Assembly: GCF_006569185.2 (NCBI RefSeq)
Contig: NZ_VIGC02000036.1
Span: 1 to 56,975, forward strand
DNA length: 56,975 bases
Source: Litorilinea aerophila
Lineage (GTDB): Bacteria > Chloroflexota > Anaerolineae > Caldilineales > Caldilineaceae
Reading direction: 5' to 3'
The notes under the pieces were generated by a model, which had not been told where the DNA came from, made no database searches, and saw only the letters and a program-made list of their open reading frames with translations. This document shows, piece after piece, positions 42,237-50,253 of the stretch. The translations under genes and the position numbers were made by a program. Within the stretch, counting starts at the first letter, position 1; the number at the start of each line of letters is the position of its first letter.

Positions 42237-43679
42237 TCAGCCGTGGCCCACGTAGATGGTCTTGGTGCGGGTATAGAACTCGATGGCGGCCTGCCCCTGC
42301 TCCTTGAAAGTGTTGGCGCTGGAGTGCTTGAAACCGCCGAAGGGAGCCTGCAGGGCCAGCCCGGTGGTGGGCTCGTTGATCTTGACCACGCCCGCTTCGA
42401 TGCGGTTGGCGAACTGGAAGGCCCGCTGCAGGTTGTTGGTCACGATCCCCGCGGAGAGGCCGAAGCCAATGGCGTTGGCCTTCTCGATGGCGTCGTCGAA
42501 GTCCCGGGCCCGCATGATGCCGATCACCGGGCCGAAGATCTCCTCCTGGGCGATGCGCATCTTGGGCTCCACGAAGTCGAAGACCGTGGGCTGCACGAAG
42601 TAGCCGCCATCCCGGGCCCGGCCACCGCCCGCCAGCAGCTTGGCTCCTTCAGACTGGCCGATCTGGATGTACTCCAGGTCAGTCTGGAGCTGATCCTCGC
42701 TGACGGCGGGGCCCATCTGGGTGCCGCTCTCCAGGCCGTTGCCCACCTTCAGGTTGCGGGCCGCGTCGGTGAGGGCTTCCGCGAACTCGTCCGCGATCCC
42801 CTCCTCCACGATGACCCGGCTGGTGGCGGTGCAGGCCTGGCCCGTCACCCCGAAGCCGCCGGCCACGGCCAGCTTCACGGCCAGATCCAGGTCGGCGTCA
42901 TTCAGGACGATCATGGGGTTTTTGCCGCCCATCTCCAGCTGCACCCGGGTCAGGTTCTTGATGGCCTTTTCGTAGATGCCCAGCCCCACGCTGTACGAGC
43001 CGGTGAAACTGACGCCGTTGATGTCCGGGCTGGTGACCAGGGTGTCCCCCACCACCCGGCCGGAGCCGGTCACGTAGTTCACCACGCCTTTGGGAATGCC
43101 GGCCTCCACCAGGGCCTCCACCAGCAGCAGGCCGATGTGGGGGGCAAAGGAAGCGGGCTTGAAGACCACGGTGTTGCCGTAGACCAGGGCCGGCGCCATC
43201 TTCCAGGCGGGGATGGCGATGGGGAAGTTCCAGGGGGTGATGAGGGCGACCACGCCCAGGGGCTCCCGGCGGGTGTAGAGCAGCTCGCCGTTGACATTGC
43301 TGGGCAACACATCGCCGCCCATGCGCCAGCCTTCCCCCGCGTAGTACTTGAAGATGTCCCGGGCCCGGGCCACCTCGCCGGTGGACTCGGCCAGGGTCTT
43401 GCCCTCCTCCCGGGTCAACGCCCGGGCGAACTCGTCCTGGCGGGCCTCGATGATGCGGGCGGCCTTCTCCAGGATGGCGCCCCGGGCCGGCGGCGGAGTG
43501 TTGGCCCACTCCCGGGCTGCCTCCCGGGCCGCGGCGATGGCCCGCTGCACGTCCTCCTGGGTGGCGGAGGGGAAGGTGCCGATCACGTCGTTGGTGTCCG
43601 CCGGGTTGCGGTTTTCGAAGGTGGCGCCGTCAGAGGCGTCCACCCATTCGCCGTTAATCAGGTTTTTGAACTGCTGCAT
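42237..43679 (-). CDS. Aldehyde dehydrogenase, probably 2-oxoglutarate semialdehyde dehydrogenase
   Basis: The 480-residue NAD(P)-dependent aldehyde dehydrogenase has the oxyanion and cofactor segments [13 protein letters not shown] and SFTGS, the general base Glu in LEMGGKNP and the catalytic Cys283 in GQACTATSR. It resembles 2-oxoglutarate semialdehyde dehydrogenases (KGSADH) of oxidative pentose and glucarate pathways. The 2-keto-3-deoxy-arabinonate dehydratase-like gene two places upstream would make that semialdehyde. AGGAG precedes the chosen ATG at 7 nt. A candidate promoter and a strong terminator flank the gene, so it may be transcribed separately from the toxin-antitoxin pair. Confidence 0.85.
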   Translation of the reverse strand: MQQFKNLINGEWVDASDGATFENRNPADTNDVIGTFPSATQEDVQRAIAAAREAAREWANTPPPARGAILEKAARIIEARQDEFARALTREEGKTLAESTGEVARARDIFKYYAGEGWRMGGDVLPSNVNGELLYTRREPLGVVALITPWNFPIAIPAWKMAPALVYGNTVVFKPASFAPHIGLLLVEALVEAGIPKGVVNYVTGSGRVVGDTLVTSPDINGVSFTGSYSVGLGIYEKAIKNLTRVQLEMGGKNPMIVLNDADLDLAVKLAVAGGFGVTGQACTATSRVIVEEGIADEFAEALTDAARNLKVGNGLESGTQMGPAVSEDQLQTDLEYIQIGQSEGAKLLAGGGRARDGGYFVQPTVFDFVEPKMRIAQEEIFGPVIGIMRARDFDDAIEKANAIGFGLSAGIVTNNLQRAFQFANRIEAGVVKINEPTTGLALQAPFGGFKHSSANTFKEQGQAAIEFYTRTKTIYVGHG

Positions 43680-43707
43680 GGCTATGCTCCTCACCTGTTC
43701 TTTTCTT

Positions 43708-43738
43708 ATTATCCATGGCTCTACTGCACAAAGGTCAA
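43708..43738 (-). promoter_or_regulatory. Candidate promoter of the aldehyde dehydrogenase gene
   Basis: On the minus strand TTGACC (43733-43738) and GATAAT (43708-43713) are 19 bp apart, slightly wider than ideal. They lie just upstream of the aldehyde dehydrogenase ribosome site and downstream of the toxin gene. Confidence 0.45.
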
Positions 43739-43823
43739 ATCAGGACGCTGACCCACGCAGATGAACGATAAAGCTCAGCCGCCCGCCGGAGCGCCAGCGG
43801 AGGCGGGTCAGCTGCAGCGAGTG

Positions 43824-44204
43824 TTAGGCGGTGTCTTCCTTTTCCGATTTGATTGCTCGGCGCCGGATGCGCACGGCTCCTGGAGTAATCACTGTGAAGG
43901 CTTGTTCCATCTCGCCGCCGTGCGCGGCCAAGGCGGAGGCCACAATCTCCGCCTTGCGGATTGGCGAGATACCAGCCAACCGAATCAGAATGACCCCTCT
44001 TGTCACCCGCCCCTGACGAAACACAAGCTCGCCGAAGTCTTTGTCCGCCGTGAGCAATATAGCCTCTTCTCGGTTCGCCAAATCCAGGACAACGTCGTCG
44101 GAAATTCCCGGCTCCATCTCGGCAACATACCATACCTGATAGCCGTTTTGTCGCAGCCGCTCTACAATGGGGCGATCCACACTCTCGTCGGCCAGAATCT
44201 TCAC
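43824..44204 (-). CDS. DUF5615 PIN-like toxin candidate
   Basis: The 126-residue product matches DUF5615, a PIN-domain-like family usually paired with DUF433. MKILADESVD at the start supplies the first acidic residue and LLTADKDFGEL the central acidic pair, both typical of PIN RNases. Overlap by ATGA with the upstream DUF433 gene indicates coupled translation. It probably acts as an RNase toxin, as in VapC systems, but this family is little characterised. It sits alone among sugar-acid genes and may serve to stabilise the locus. Confidence 0.85.
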   Translation of the reverse strand: MKILADESVDRPIVERLRQNGYQVWYVAEMEPGISDDVVLDLANREEAILLTADKDFGELVFRQGRVTRGVILIRLAGISPIRKAEIVASALAAHGGEMEQAFTVITPGAVRIRRRAIKSEKEDTA

Positions 44205-44434
44205 GCCGGCACCTTGATGGGATAAACTACATCGGCTCTTAACGCCTCAGCGGCAAAGGCGAGAGCCGCTTGAATCGCCTCACGGGTTAGCCGAGGGTGC
44301 GCTTCCAGCAAATCTTCCACCGTCTCGCCAGCTGCCAACTTCTCCAGAATGAGCTCTACCGTAATACGAGTGCCGGCGATTACTGGCTTACCCATCATAA
44401 TAGATGGGTCTGAAACAATCCACTCCGTTTTCAT
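44201..44434 (-). CDS. DUF433 antitoxin candidate
   Basis: The 77-residue product has the DUF433 signature: IVSDPSIMMGKPVIAGTRIT followed by ILEKLAAGETVEDLLEAHPRL. This small HTH-like domain is the standard partner of DUF5615. GAGGAG lies 7 nt before the ATG. Its stop overlaps the toxin start. It is expected to bind the toxin and the shared promoter. Confidence 0.88.
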   Translation of the reverse strand: MKTEWIVSDPSIMMGKPVIAGTRITVELILEKLAAGETVEDLLEAHPRLTREAIQAALAFAAEALRADVVYPIKVPA

Positions 44435-44534
44435 TTTTCAACTCCTCATTTGTCGAAAATGTAACCGCCTAACGCAGATTCAGGTTATTCTCTCTTGCAT
44501 TTCTTTGCGCCTTTGCGTTCAAAAATGTCCTTTT

Positions 44535-45347
44535 TCAGGCCACCGTGTTTTCCAACACCGTATCGCCGATGGCGATGCGGATGAGGTCGCCGTGGGCCAG
44601 GGTAAAGTCGTCCGGTGGGACGATGCCGGTACCGGTCATGAGCAGCGCACCGGCCGGGAAGTCCAGTTCCCGGTAGAGGTAGTCCACCAGCTCCTGGAAG
44701 GGGCGCTTCATGTTGCTGGTGGCCGTGTCGCCGGCGAAGACCACCTCCCCGCCCCGCCGGATCTCCAGGCGGATGGTGAGGTCGGTCAGGTCGTCCGGAG
44801 TGGCCACGTGGATGCCGGGCCCCACCGCGCAGGAGCCGTTGTAGGTCTTGGCCTGGGGCAGGTAGAGGGGATTTTCCCCCTCAATGTCCCGGGAGGACAT
44901 GTCGTTGCCCACGGTGTAGCCCACGATCTCGCCTTGCGCGTTGATGACCAGGGTCAGCTCCGGCTCGGGGACATTCCAGCGGGTGTCCTGGCGAATGCGC
45001 ACGGGCTGGCCATGGCCCACAGCCCGCCAGCCGGCGGACTTGAAGAAGATCTCCGGCCGGGCGGCGTCGTAGACCTTCTCGTAGACGTCGGCGGTGGTGG
45101 ATTCGGCCTTGCGGGCCTCCCGACTGCGCAGGTAGGTGACCCCGCTGCCCCACACCTCCTGCTCGGGCTCCACGGGGGGCAGCAGGTCGCCAGTGGCGGC
45201 CTCGCCGGGGGGCAGGGCCTCCAGCACGGCCAGGAACGCGCTGCGGGGCAGGGTCAACAGGGCGGATAACTTCAGCCCCCTGGGCAGAAACCGACCATCG
45301 CGCGCCCAGCGCGCGCCGTCTGGTGTTCGATGTCGCGTTAGATACAT
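44535..45347 (-). CDS. 2-keto-3-deoxy-D-arabinonate dehydratase-like (FAH family)
   Basis: The 270-residue product is a fumarylacetoacetate hydrolase-fold protein. Several segments match, from memory, the Sulfolobus 2-keto-3-deoxy-arabinonate dehydratase: EVWGSGVTY, YEKVYDAARPEIFFK, GHGQPV, PEPELTLVI and SSRDIEGENPLYLPQAK. That enzyme dehydrates a 2-keto-3-deoxy pentonate to 2-oxoglutarate semialdehyde. The nearby aldehyde dehydrogenase would oxidise the product to 2-oxoglutarate, a strong contextual match. Glu residues in PEPE and ENPL are likely metal ligands. GGAG precedes the ATG at 9 nt. A related FAH hydrolase activity on another acid is the main alternative. Confidence 0.87.
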   Translation of the reverse strand: MYLTRHRTPDGARWARDGRFLPRGLKLSALLTLPRSAFLAVLEALPPGEAATGDLLPPVEPEQEVWGSGVTYLRSREARKAESTTADVYEKVYDAARPEIFFKSAGWRAVGHGQPVRIRQDTRWNVPEPELTLVINAQGEIVGYTVGNDMSSRDIEGENPLYLPQAKTYNGSCAVGPGIHVATPDDLTDLTIRLEIRRGGEVVFAGDTATSNMKRPFQELVDYLYRELDFPAGALLMTGTGIVPPDDFTLAHGDLIRIAIGDTVLENTVA

Positions 45348-45425
45348 GGATCTGAACTCCGTTTTTGGCGTCTATGGTTATTTACGATGGCGAATCCCCA
45401 ATCTTCAATCTTCAACCCCTCCCCC

Positions 45426-46163
45426 TCACACACTCCTCAATCCCCGCTGACGCCGCCACTCCTCGTACTCGGCCAGAGTCTGCTCATCCGGCGGATAAAC
45501 GCCCAGGATGCTGGCGCCGGCGGCCACCTTGGCCTGGATGAACTCCTCCAGCCGCTCCTGCTCATAAGCGGCGTGGGCTACCTCCTCGGCCACCTGGGCC
45601 GGGATGGCCACCACGCCCTCGCCGTCGCCCACCATGATGTCGCCGGGCATGATCAGCACCCCGGCGCAGCCGATGGGCACGTTCATCTCCACCGGGTGGT
45701 GGATCTCGAAGGAGGTGGTGGCGTGGGCCGCCTTGACGTAGGCCGGGAAGTCCAGGGTCTTGAAGCCGGGCGTATCCCGCAGCGCGCCGTCGGTGACCAG
45801 GCCGGCCGCGCCCCGCACCTTCATGCGGGTGGCCAGGATGTTGCCCAGGGTCGCAGCCCGGGTATCGCCGCGCGCGTCGATGACCAGCACGTCATCCTTG
45901 CCCACGGTCTCGACCGCCAGCCGCTGGACATTTTTGGTGTTGTCGTAAAGGGTATCCACCAGATCCTCCCGGGCCGGTACATAGCGCAGGGTGAAGGCGT
46001 AGCCCACCATGCGCAGCTCCGGCTGGAGGGGGTAGAGGCCGGGGAGGAAGGTGTTGTGGAAGCCCCGTTTGATGAGCTGGCTGGTCAGGGTGGCCGTGGA
46101 GACGGTGCGCAGCTTGGCCAGGGCTTCGTCGCTCAGGGTGACAGGACGGTGGGATTGGGCCAT
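45426..46163 (-). CDS. RraA-family protein, 4-hydroxy-2-oxoglutarate-type aldolase candidate
   Basis: The 245-residue product is in the RraA/dimethylmenaquinone methyltransferase-like family, now known to include HMG aldolases and oxaloacetate decarboxylases. GNILATRMKVRGAAGLVTDG and the following RDTPGF hold the Gly-rich loop and the Arg-Asp pair that bind metal and substrate. CAGVLIMPGDIMVGDGEGVV is the family's C-terminal signature. In this context it could split a keto acid to pyruvate. True RNase E inhibition is unlikely here. AAGGAA precedes the ATG. The FAH-family gene follows 78 bp later on the same strand. Confidence 0.85.
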   Translation of the reverse strand: MAQSHRPVTLSDEALAKLRTVSTATLTSQLIKRGFHNTFLPGLYPLQPELRMVGYAFTLRYVPAREDLVDTLYDNTKNVQRLAVETVGKDDVLVIDARGDTRAATLGNILATRMKVRGAAGLVTDGALRDTPGFKTLDFPAYVKAAHATTSFEIHHPVEMNVPIGCAGVLIMPGDIMVGDGEGVVAIPAQVAEEVAHAAYEQERLEEFIQAKVAAGASILGVYPPDEQTLAEYEEWRRQRGLRSV

Positions 46164-46178
46164 CGCTCAGTTCCTTCT

Positions 46179-46265
46179 GGTACAGTCTGGCGTAAATACC
46201 ACGGCAGAATTTCGGCGGCACTACCTCTGCTGGAAACCATCGGCGAATTTCTGCCGGGATTTACT
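46179..46265. repeat. MITE-like hairpin element, copy B
   Basis: It shares GGTACAGTCTGGCGTAAA and the central arms with copy A at 40712-40812. Its arms GGCAGAATTTCG (46203-46214) and CGAATTTCTGCC (46244-46255) pair with one mismatch. It overlaps the promoter side of the RraA gene. Confidence 0.75.
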
Positions 46266-46450
46266 AGTGGCAATCCAGGTTGAGATGAACAGGCTCATTT
46301 TACCACAGGCCGGCGCGGATGCGGGTGTCTGGGACGTCTCGGGTGTGCCCGGCAGTGGTCGGTGCGGTCTCCAGACCCCACAAATGCCGGTCCCGCATGG
46401 ATACGGGACCTACGCCTGGGACCAGGCGCATGGCGGGGGACCGGCGAGGG

Positions 46451-46477
46451 GACGGGGGGCAGAGGACGCCCCCCGTC
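46451..46477 (-). terminator. 10-bp hairpin after the 46489 dehydratase gene
   Basis: GACGGGGGGC (46451-46460) pairs exactly with GCCCCCCGTC (46468-46477), starting 11 nt beyond the stop on the minus strand. No U-run follows, so it may stabilise the RNA 3' end more than terminate it. Confidence 0.5.
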
Positions 46478-46488
46478 GTTCAATCCGC

Positions 46489-47655
46489 TCAGGGGTACTC
46501 CACGAAGCCGGTGCGGTTGCGCTCCACCCAGTCCCAGTTGATGGGCACGCCCAACCCCGGCCCCTGGGGCACCGGCACGTGCCCCTTCTCGTCGATGGCG
46601 TCCAACGCGTCCCGGTAGCCGTCGCCGTAGAGGTGTTCCGGGTGGCTGGCGGGCGCCTTGGGATGGACCAGGCCCATCTCGTAGTAGTTGGTGTTGCGGA
46701 TGGCGGCCATGCACTGGCGCTGGGCCGGCCCCGGCCCGTGGAACTCGATGTCGATGCCCAGGGCTTCACAGGCGTGGGCCAGCTTCATGACGCCGGTGAT
46801 GCCGTCGTAGCCCACGTCGCCCCGCACGAAGTCGGTGGCGTCGGCGATGACGAAGTCGATGTGGGGCTCCAGGGAACGCACGTGCTCGGTCTGGAGCAGG
46901 GGTGTCTTGATGAGCTGGCGCAGCTTGCGGTGGGCGAACTGGGAGATGCCGCCGTCCCGGTAGGGGTCCTCGTACCAGAAGAAGCGCTCCTCGTCGCACG
47001 CCCAGCCCACTTTGAGCGCGTCGCCGAAAGTGATGTACTCACAGGCGGGGTCCAGCATCAGGTCCATCTTGCCGCCCACCCGCTGGCCCACCGCGTGGAC
47101 GTTGGCGATCTCCTGCTCGATGGGCGCGCGGCCCCAGCCGTGGATCTTGAAGGCGGGGTAGCCCATCTCCAGGCACTGCTCGGCGAAGTCGGCGTACGCC
47201 TCGGGGCTGGAGAGGCCGTCGGGCTGGTGGTCGCCGTGGTAGGTGCTGGCATAGCAGGGCAGGCTCTCCTTGTAGCCGCCCAGCAGCTTGTAGATGGGCG
47301 CGTCGTAGTACTTGCCGGCGATGTCCCACAGGGCGATGTCGATGGGCGCCAGGCCGATGCGGGCCACCTGGCGCAGGGCCCGCTTGACGTCGCTGTAGAT
47401 GCGCTCCCGCTCCAGCGCACTCTTGCCGATGAGGTAGTGGACAAAGCGGGGCAAGGTGGAATACTCGGCCTCGCTGCCCCCGGCGTACTCGCCCACGATG
47501 CCCACGTCGGTGAAGATGCGCAGGATCTTGCCCCGGCTGACCACCTTGCCCCCCGGCTCGTAGACCAGGTTGAAGCCGTTGTAGTCCTTGCCCATGTTCT
47601 CCAGGGTGTACTCGTACTCGTGGATCTCGATCTTGGTGATCTTAGGATCGGCCAT
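46489..47655 (-). CDS. Enolase-superfamily sugar-acid dehydratase (first of two adjacent)
   Basis: The 388-residue product belongs to the mandelate racemase/muconate-lactonising group. Cap motifs ARIGLAPIDIALWDIAGK and IYKLLGGY are followed by barrel motifs: FKIHGWG with a catalytic Lys, MLDPACEY with Asp, FWYEDPYRD with Glu-Asp, and IADATDFVRGDVG. FHGPGPAQ near the end replaces the usual His-dyad segment. AAGGAGGAGGAA precedes the chosen ATG, so the upstream frame crossing tandem repeats is not coding. The substrate is an aldonic or uronic acid by context, but it differs clearly from the other two such enzymes in the window. Confidence 0.86.
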   Translation of the reverse strand: MADPKITKIEIHEYEYTLENMGKDYNGFNLVYEPGGKVVSRGKILRIFTDVGIVGEYAGGSEAEYSTLPRFVHYLIGKSALERERIYSDVKRALRQVARIGLAPIDIALWDIAGKYYDAPIYKLLGGYKESLPCYASTYHGDHQPDGLSSPEAYADFAEQCLEMGYPAFKIHGWGRAPIEQEIANVHAVGQRVGGKMDLMLDPACEYITFGDALKVGWACDEERFFWYEDPYRDGGISQFAHRKLRQLIKTPLLQTEHVRSLEPHIDFVIADATDFVRGDVGYDGITGVMKLAHACEALGIDIEFHGPGPAQRQCMAAIRNTNYYEMGLVHPKAPASHPEHLYGDGYRDALDAIDEKGHVPVPQGPGLGVPINWDWVERNRTGFVEYP

Positions 47656-47719
47656 GGGTTCCTCCTCCTTTGTGGATCGTGCTTTGTGGATCGTGCGGTG
47701 AATGAAAAGATGAAAGATG

Positions 47720-47795
47720 GTGACGTAGACATCGGTCACGCAGCCTTGCGTGACGTAGATATCGGTCACGCAGCCTTGCGTGACGTAGGCGTAGG
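47720..47795. repeat. 30-bp tandem repeat, two full copies and a partial
   Basis: GTGACGTAGACATCGG opens the first unit (47720-47749). The second (47750-47779) differs at one base, and a third is partial from 47780. Each unit contains GTGAC and GGTCAC, linking it to the repeat cluster at 39138-39270. Confidence 0.85.
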
Positions 47796-47813
47796 AAACG
47801 CTCTGCCACCCAT

Positions 47814-47833
47814 GTCCGGCCGGGCGGCCGGAC
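47814..47833. repeat. REP-like palindrome
   Basis: GTCCGGCC and GGCCGGAC are perfect 8-bp arms around 4 bp. It is similar in form to the palindrome at 46389-46410, both being followed by CTACG or TACG. Confidence 0.6.
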
Positions 47834-47920
47834 CTACGGGGAGGTGCGTGAACCCGCTGCGCACCGCCTGATCTCTGGGCGCATTGACGCCTCTCATTGC
47901 TGGCGGGACGGGAGTTGCCC

Positions 47921-49102
47921 CTACCCCGTCAGCGGGGGCGTGGTGTAGAGCAGCCGCCCGTTGACCCGGATCTCCACATCCACCAGGTATTTCTGGAGCG
48001 CTTCCGTGTTGGGCGTCATGCCCAGGCCGGGCCGCTCCGGCAGCCGGATCAGGCCGTCTTCGTCCAAGGAGATGTGTTCCCGGGTGAGTTCCACGGCCAG
48101 GGACTTCAGCTCCACCGGGTATTCACAGATCAGGTCCTGCTCCAGGCCGGCGTAGGGCTGCAGGGAGGCGCTCAAAGCCAGGTGGGAGGTGAAGGTGTGG
48201 TTGACGTAGGTGACGCCCCGCTGCCGGGCGTAGTCGGCCACCTGTTTGGCCACGGTGATGCCGCCGATGCGGCCGGCGTCGATCTGGATGTAGCCGATGC
48301 CCGCGTGGTCGATCATGTGCTGGGCCATGTGGAAGTTGTGGCTGCCTTCGCCTCCGGCCAGCTTCACCGGGCCAGCCTGGGCGGCCAGGCGGCGGTAAGC
48401 GTCCAGCGCACCGGAGACGAAGGGCTCCTCCAGCCAGGTGGCCTGGCACGCCTGGAGCGCGGGCAGGCGCAGGGCGGCCGCGTCCACGTCCTCCTTCCAG
48501 ACGGTACCGGCGTCGATGAGGAGGATGCCGTCCTCGCCCAGCCCCTCCCGGGCGGCCATGAACTGGTCCGTGTCGTCCTGCACCGTGCCCAGGCCGATGG
48601 GCCCCCAGCCGAACTTGGCCGCGCGGTAGCCCAGTTGCCGGGCCTTTTTCCCCTTCTCCAGGGTCTCCTGGGGCGTGTCGCCGAAGAGCATGGAGGCATA
48701 GGGAAGCTTGGGGTACGCCCGGGGGTAGCCCAGCAGCCGGTAGACCGGCTCCTGGAGGCGCCTGCCCAGCAGGTCCCACAGGGCCATGTCGATGCCCGAA
48801 AGGGTATGGTCGGCCTGGAGCAGGTCCATGCTGTTGGCCCGCACCAGGTTGCCGATGCGTACGATGTCGTCCGCGCTCTCCAGGCGCTGGCCCAGCACCG
48901 ACGCCTGAACCGGCTTGCACGCGCTGTGGGACATGGGGCAGACCAGGCTGGCGATGGAGGGGAGGGGAGCCGCCTCGCACTCGCCCCAGCCCACGTAGCC
49001 GCCTGCAGCCACCCGCACCAGCAGGGCATCCTGGCTGCCGTCGCCGATGTCCAGGATCTGGGGCATGGAAAGGTAGAAAAAATCGACCGCTTCAATCTGC
49101 AT
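47921..49102 (-). CDS. Enolase-superfamily sugar-acid dehydratase (second of two adjacent)
   Basis: The 393-residue product has the mandelate racemase-type layout: SGIDMALWDLLGR and VYRLLGYPRA in the cap, then AAKFGWGPIG with Lys, LLIDAGTVW with Asp, WLEEPF with Glu and AGGEGSHN with Glu. QIDAGRIGGIT and VNHTFTSH provide the Asp-His pair. AAAAGGAGGTG precedes the ATG. It lies between the other dehydratase and a dihydrodipicolinate synthase-like gene on the same strand, so it probably feeds a 2-keto-3-deoxy acid into that enzyme. Racemase or epimerase activity is an alternative. Confidence 0.86.
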   Translation of the reverse strand: MQIEAVDFFYLSMPQILDIGDGSQDALLVRVAAGGYVGWGECEAAPLPSIASLVCPMSHSACKPVQASVLGQRLESADDIVRIGNLVRANSMDLLQADHTLSGIDMALWDLLGRRLQEPVYRLLGYPRAYPKLPYASMLFGDTPQETLEKGKKARQLGYRAAKFGWGPIGLGTVQDDTDQFMAAREGLGEDGILLIDAGTVWKEDVDAAALRLPALQACQATWLEEPFVSGALDAYRRLAAQAGPVKLAGGEGSHNFHMAQHMIDHAGIGYIQIDAGRIGGITVAKQVADYARQRGVTYVNHTFTSHLALSASLQPYAGLEQDLICEYPVELKSLAVELTREHISLDEDGLIRLPERPGLGMTPNTEALQKYLVDVEIRVNGRLLYTTPPLTG

Positions 49103-49167
49103 GGCACCTCCTTTTGACCCTTTTGCCCCCAGGCGAATGCAGGAACAGCGGCGGCGCAGCCCGGCAT

Positions 49168-49194
49168 GTAGGGGCGAATCATGATTCGCCCTAC
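49168..49194. repeat. Dispersed palindrome GTAGGGGCGAATCAT type
   Basis: GTAGGGGCGAATCAT is followed by its near-perfect inverse, with one extra G on the left arm. I recall this palindrome as widespread in intergenic regions of several bacterial phyla. It lies between the dehydratase and aldolase genes. Confidence 0.65.
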
Positions 49195-49273
49195 CGCCTA
49201 CGAAGGGGTGGCCATGTCCTGTAGGGATGGGCCGCCGGGCCCGCCCGCCGTCGCCAGTCGCGACAGGAGACCG

Positions 49274-50209
49274 TTAATGATACGGGCGCAGCCGCTCCAC
49301 CGCGGCCCGCAGCCGCTCCGAGACCTCCGGGGGGACGCCGGGGTTGAAGGGCGCGCTGCCGTCGCCAGGGTCGATATCGTCGAAGCCGCTCAGGCGCATG
49401 GCCTCCACCACCGCCGAGTAGTTGTAGGCCCGGCCGTTCATGAAGCGCACTTCCTCCAGCTCGTTCAGGTCCGCCTCCACCTGGCGCGCGGTCGCGTAAT
49501 CCCCCCGGCGCTGGGCGTTGTTGATGGCATCCGCCGCCCGCGCGCAGAGCACCGCGGTGCCCGAGGTGTGCCCCCTGGCGCCCAGTTCCGCCGCGGCGGT
49601 GCTGCGGTCGCCGATGCCCCAGATGACCATGGCGCTGTCGCCCACCCCCTGGATCATGGGGGCCACGTCCTCCACGCCGGTGCCGATTTTGACGCCGATG
49701 AAGTGGGGCGAGTCCTTGAGCAGCCGGATCACTGCCTCCCGGTCCCGGGGATTGCGGAAGTAGTAGAGGAAGCGCGCGCCGTACTCCTGCCCATAGCGCT
49801 CGCCGAAGGCCATGAACTCCTGGTAAACGCCTTCCGGACTGAAGGTGCCCGTCAGGGGCATGATCAGGTAGACGTCCGGCGGCCGGGAAAGGCGGGCCTG
49901 TTCTTCGATGAGCTTACCCGCGGTGCCGATGGGGTTCGGCACAATGGCGGACATGAGCACGCCGTCCTGCCCCATGGCCTGGCCGGTGACGTCGAAAATG
50001 CGTACCTGCTCCTCCGGCTCGATGTGGTGGATCAGGCTGGTCCCTGCCACCGAGATGACCCGAGGGCGGTTGTTGTCCAGGTAGTTGTGTTCCATCAAGT
50101 AGCGGACATTTTTGGCGTGCGCGTCGTAATCGATGCGGCCGTTGCGGAAAGGGATGATGGGAATGGCCGTCACCGAGTTCAGCGCGTCCAACAGGGTGGG
50201 TGTATCCAT
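49274..50209 (-). CDS. Dihydrodipicolinate synthase-family aldolase or dehydratase
   Basis: The 311-residue product is a class I aldolase of the DapA family. The Schiff-base Lys lies in FIGVKIGTGVED and the catalytic Tyr in FLYYFRNPRD; the usual GTS loop appears as VAGTSLIHH. In sugar-acid loci such proteins act as 2-keto-3-deoxy-aldonate aldolases or 5-keto-4-deoxyglucarate dehydratases. The second of these would also give 2-oxoglutarate semialdehyde for the aldehyde dehydrogenase. AGGAGG lies about 11 nt upstream of the ATG. It is followed by a dehydratase gene on the same strand, consistent with consecutive steps. Confidence 0.87.
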   Translation of the reverse strand: MDTPTLLDALNSVTAIPIIPFRNGRIDYDAHAKNVRYLMEHNYLDNNRPRVISVAGTSLIHHIEPEEQVRIFDVTGQAMGQDGVLMSAIVPNPIGTAGKLIEEQARLSRPPDVYLIMPLTGTFSPEGVYQEFMAFGERYGQEYGARFLYYFRNPRDREAVIRLLKDSPHFIGVKIGTGVEDVAPMIQGVGDSAMVIWGIGDRSTAAAELGARGHTSGTAVLCARAADAINNAQRRGDYATARQVEADLNELEEVRFMNGRAYNYSAVVEAMRLSGFDDIDPGDGSAPFNPGVPPEVSERLRAAVERLRPYH

Positions 50210-50253
50210 GGAATGGTTTACCTCCTCAAATCTGTAGATCAACTCCCAAACGC

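Larger units (their letters stand above)
46164..46488. other. 325-bp gap with a MITE-like copy and hairpins
   Basis: No gene is present. From right to left on the minus strand the gap has a 10-bp-arm hairpin after the dehydratase gene, a REP-like palindrome at 46389-46410 (GGTCCCG and CGGGACC), and the MITE-like copy B next to the RraA start. Confidence 0.7.
47656..47920. other. 265-bp gap with tandem and REP-like repeats
   Basis: The gap has no gene. It contains two and a half copies of a 30-bp tandem unit and a REP-like palindrome, then the 3' end of the next gene. No promoter stands out. Confidence 0.6.
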
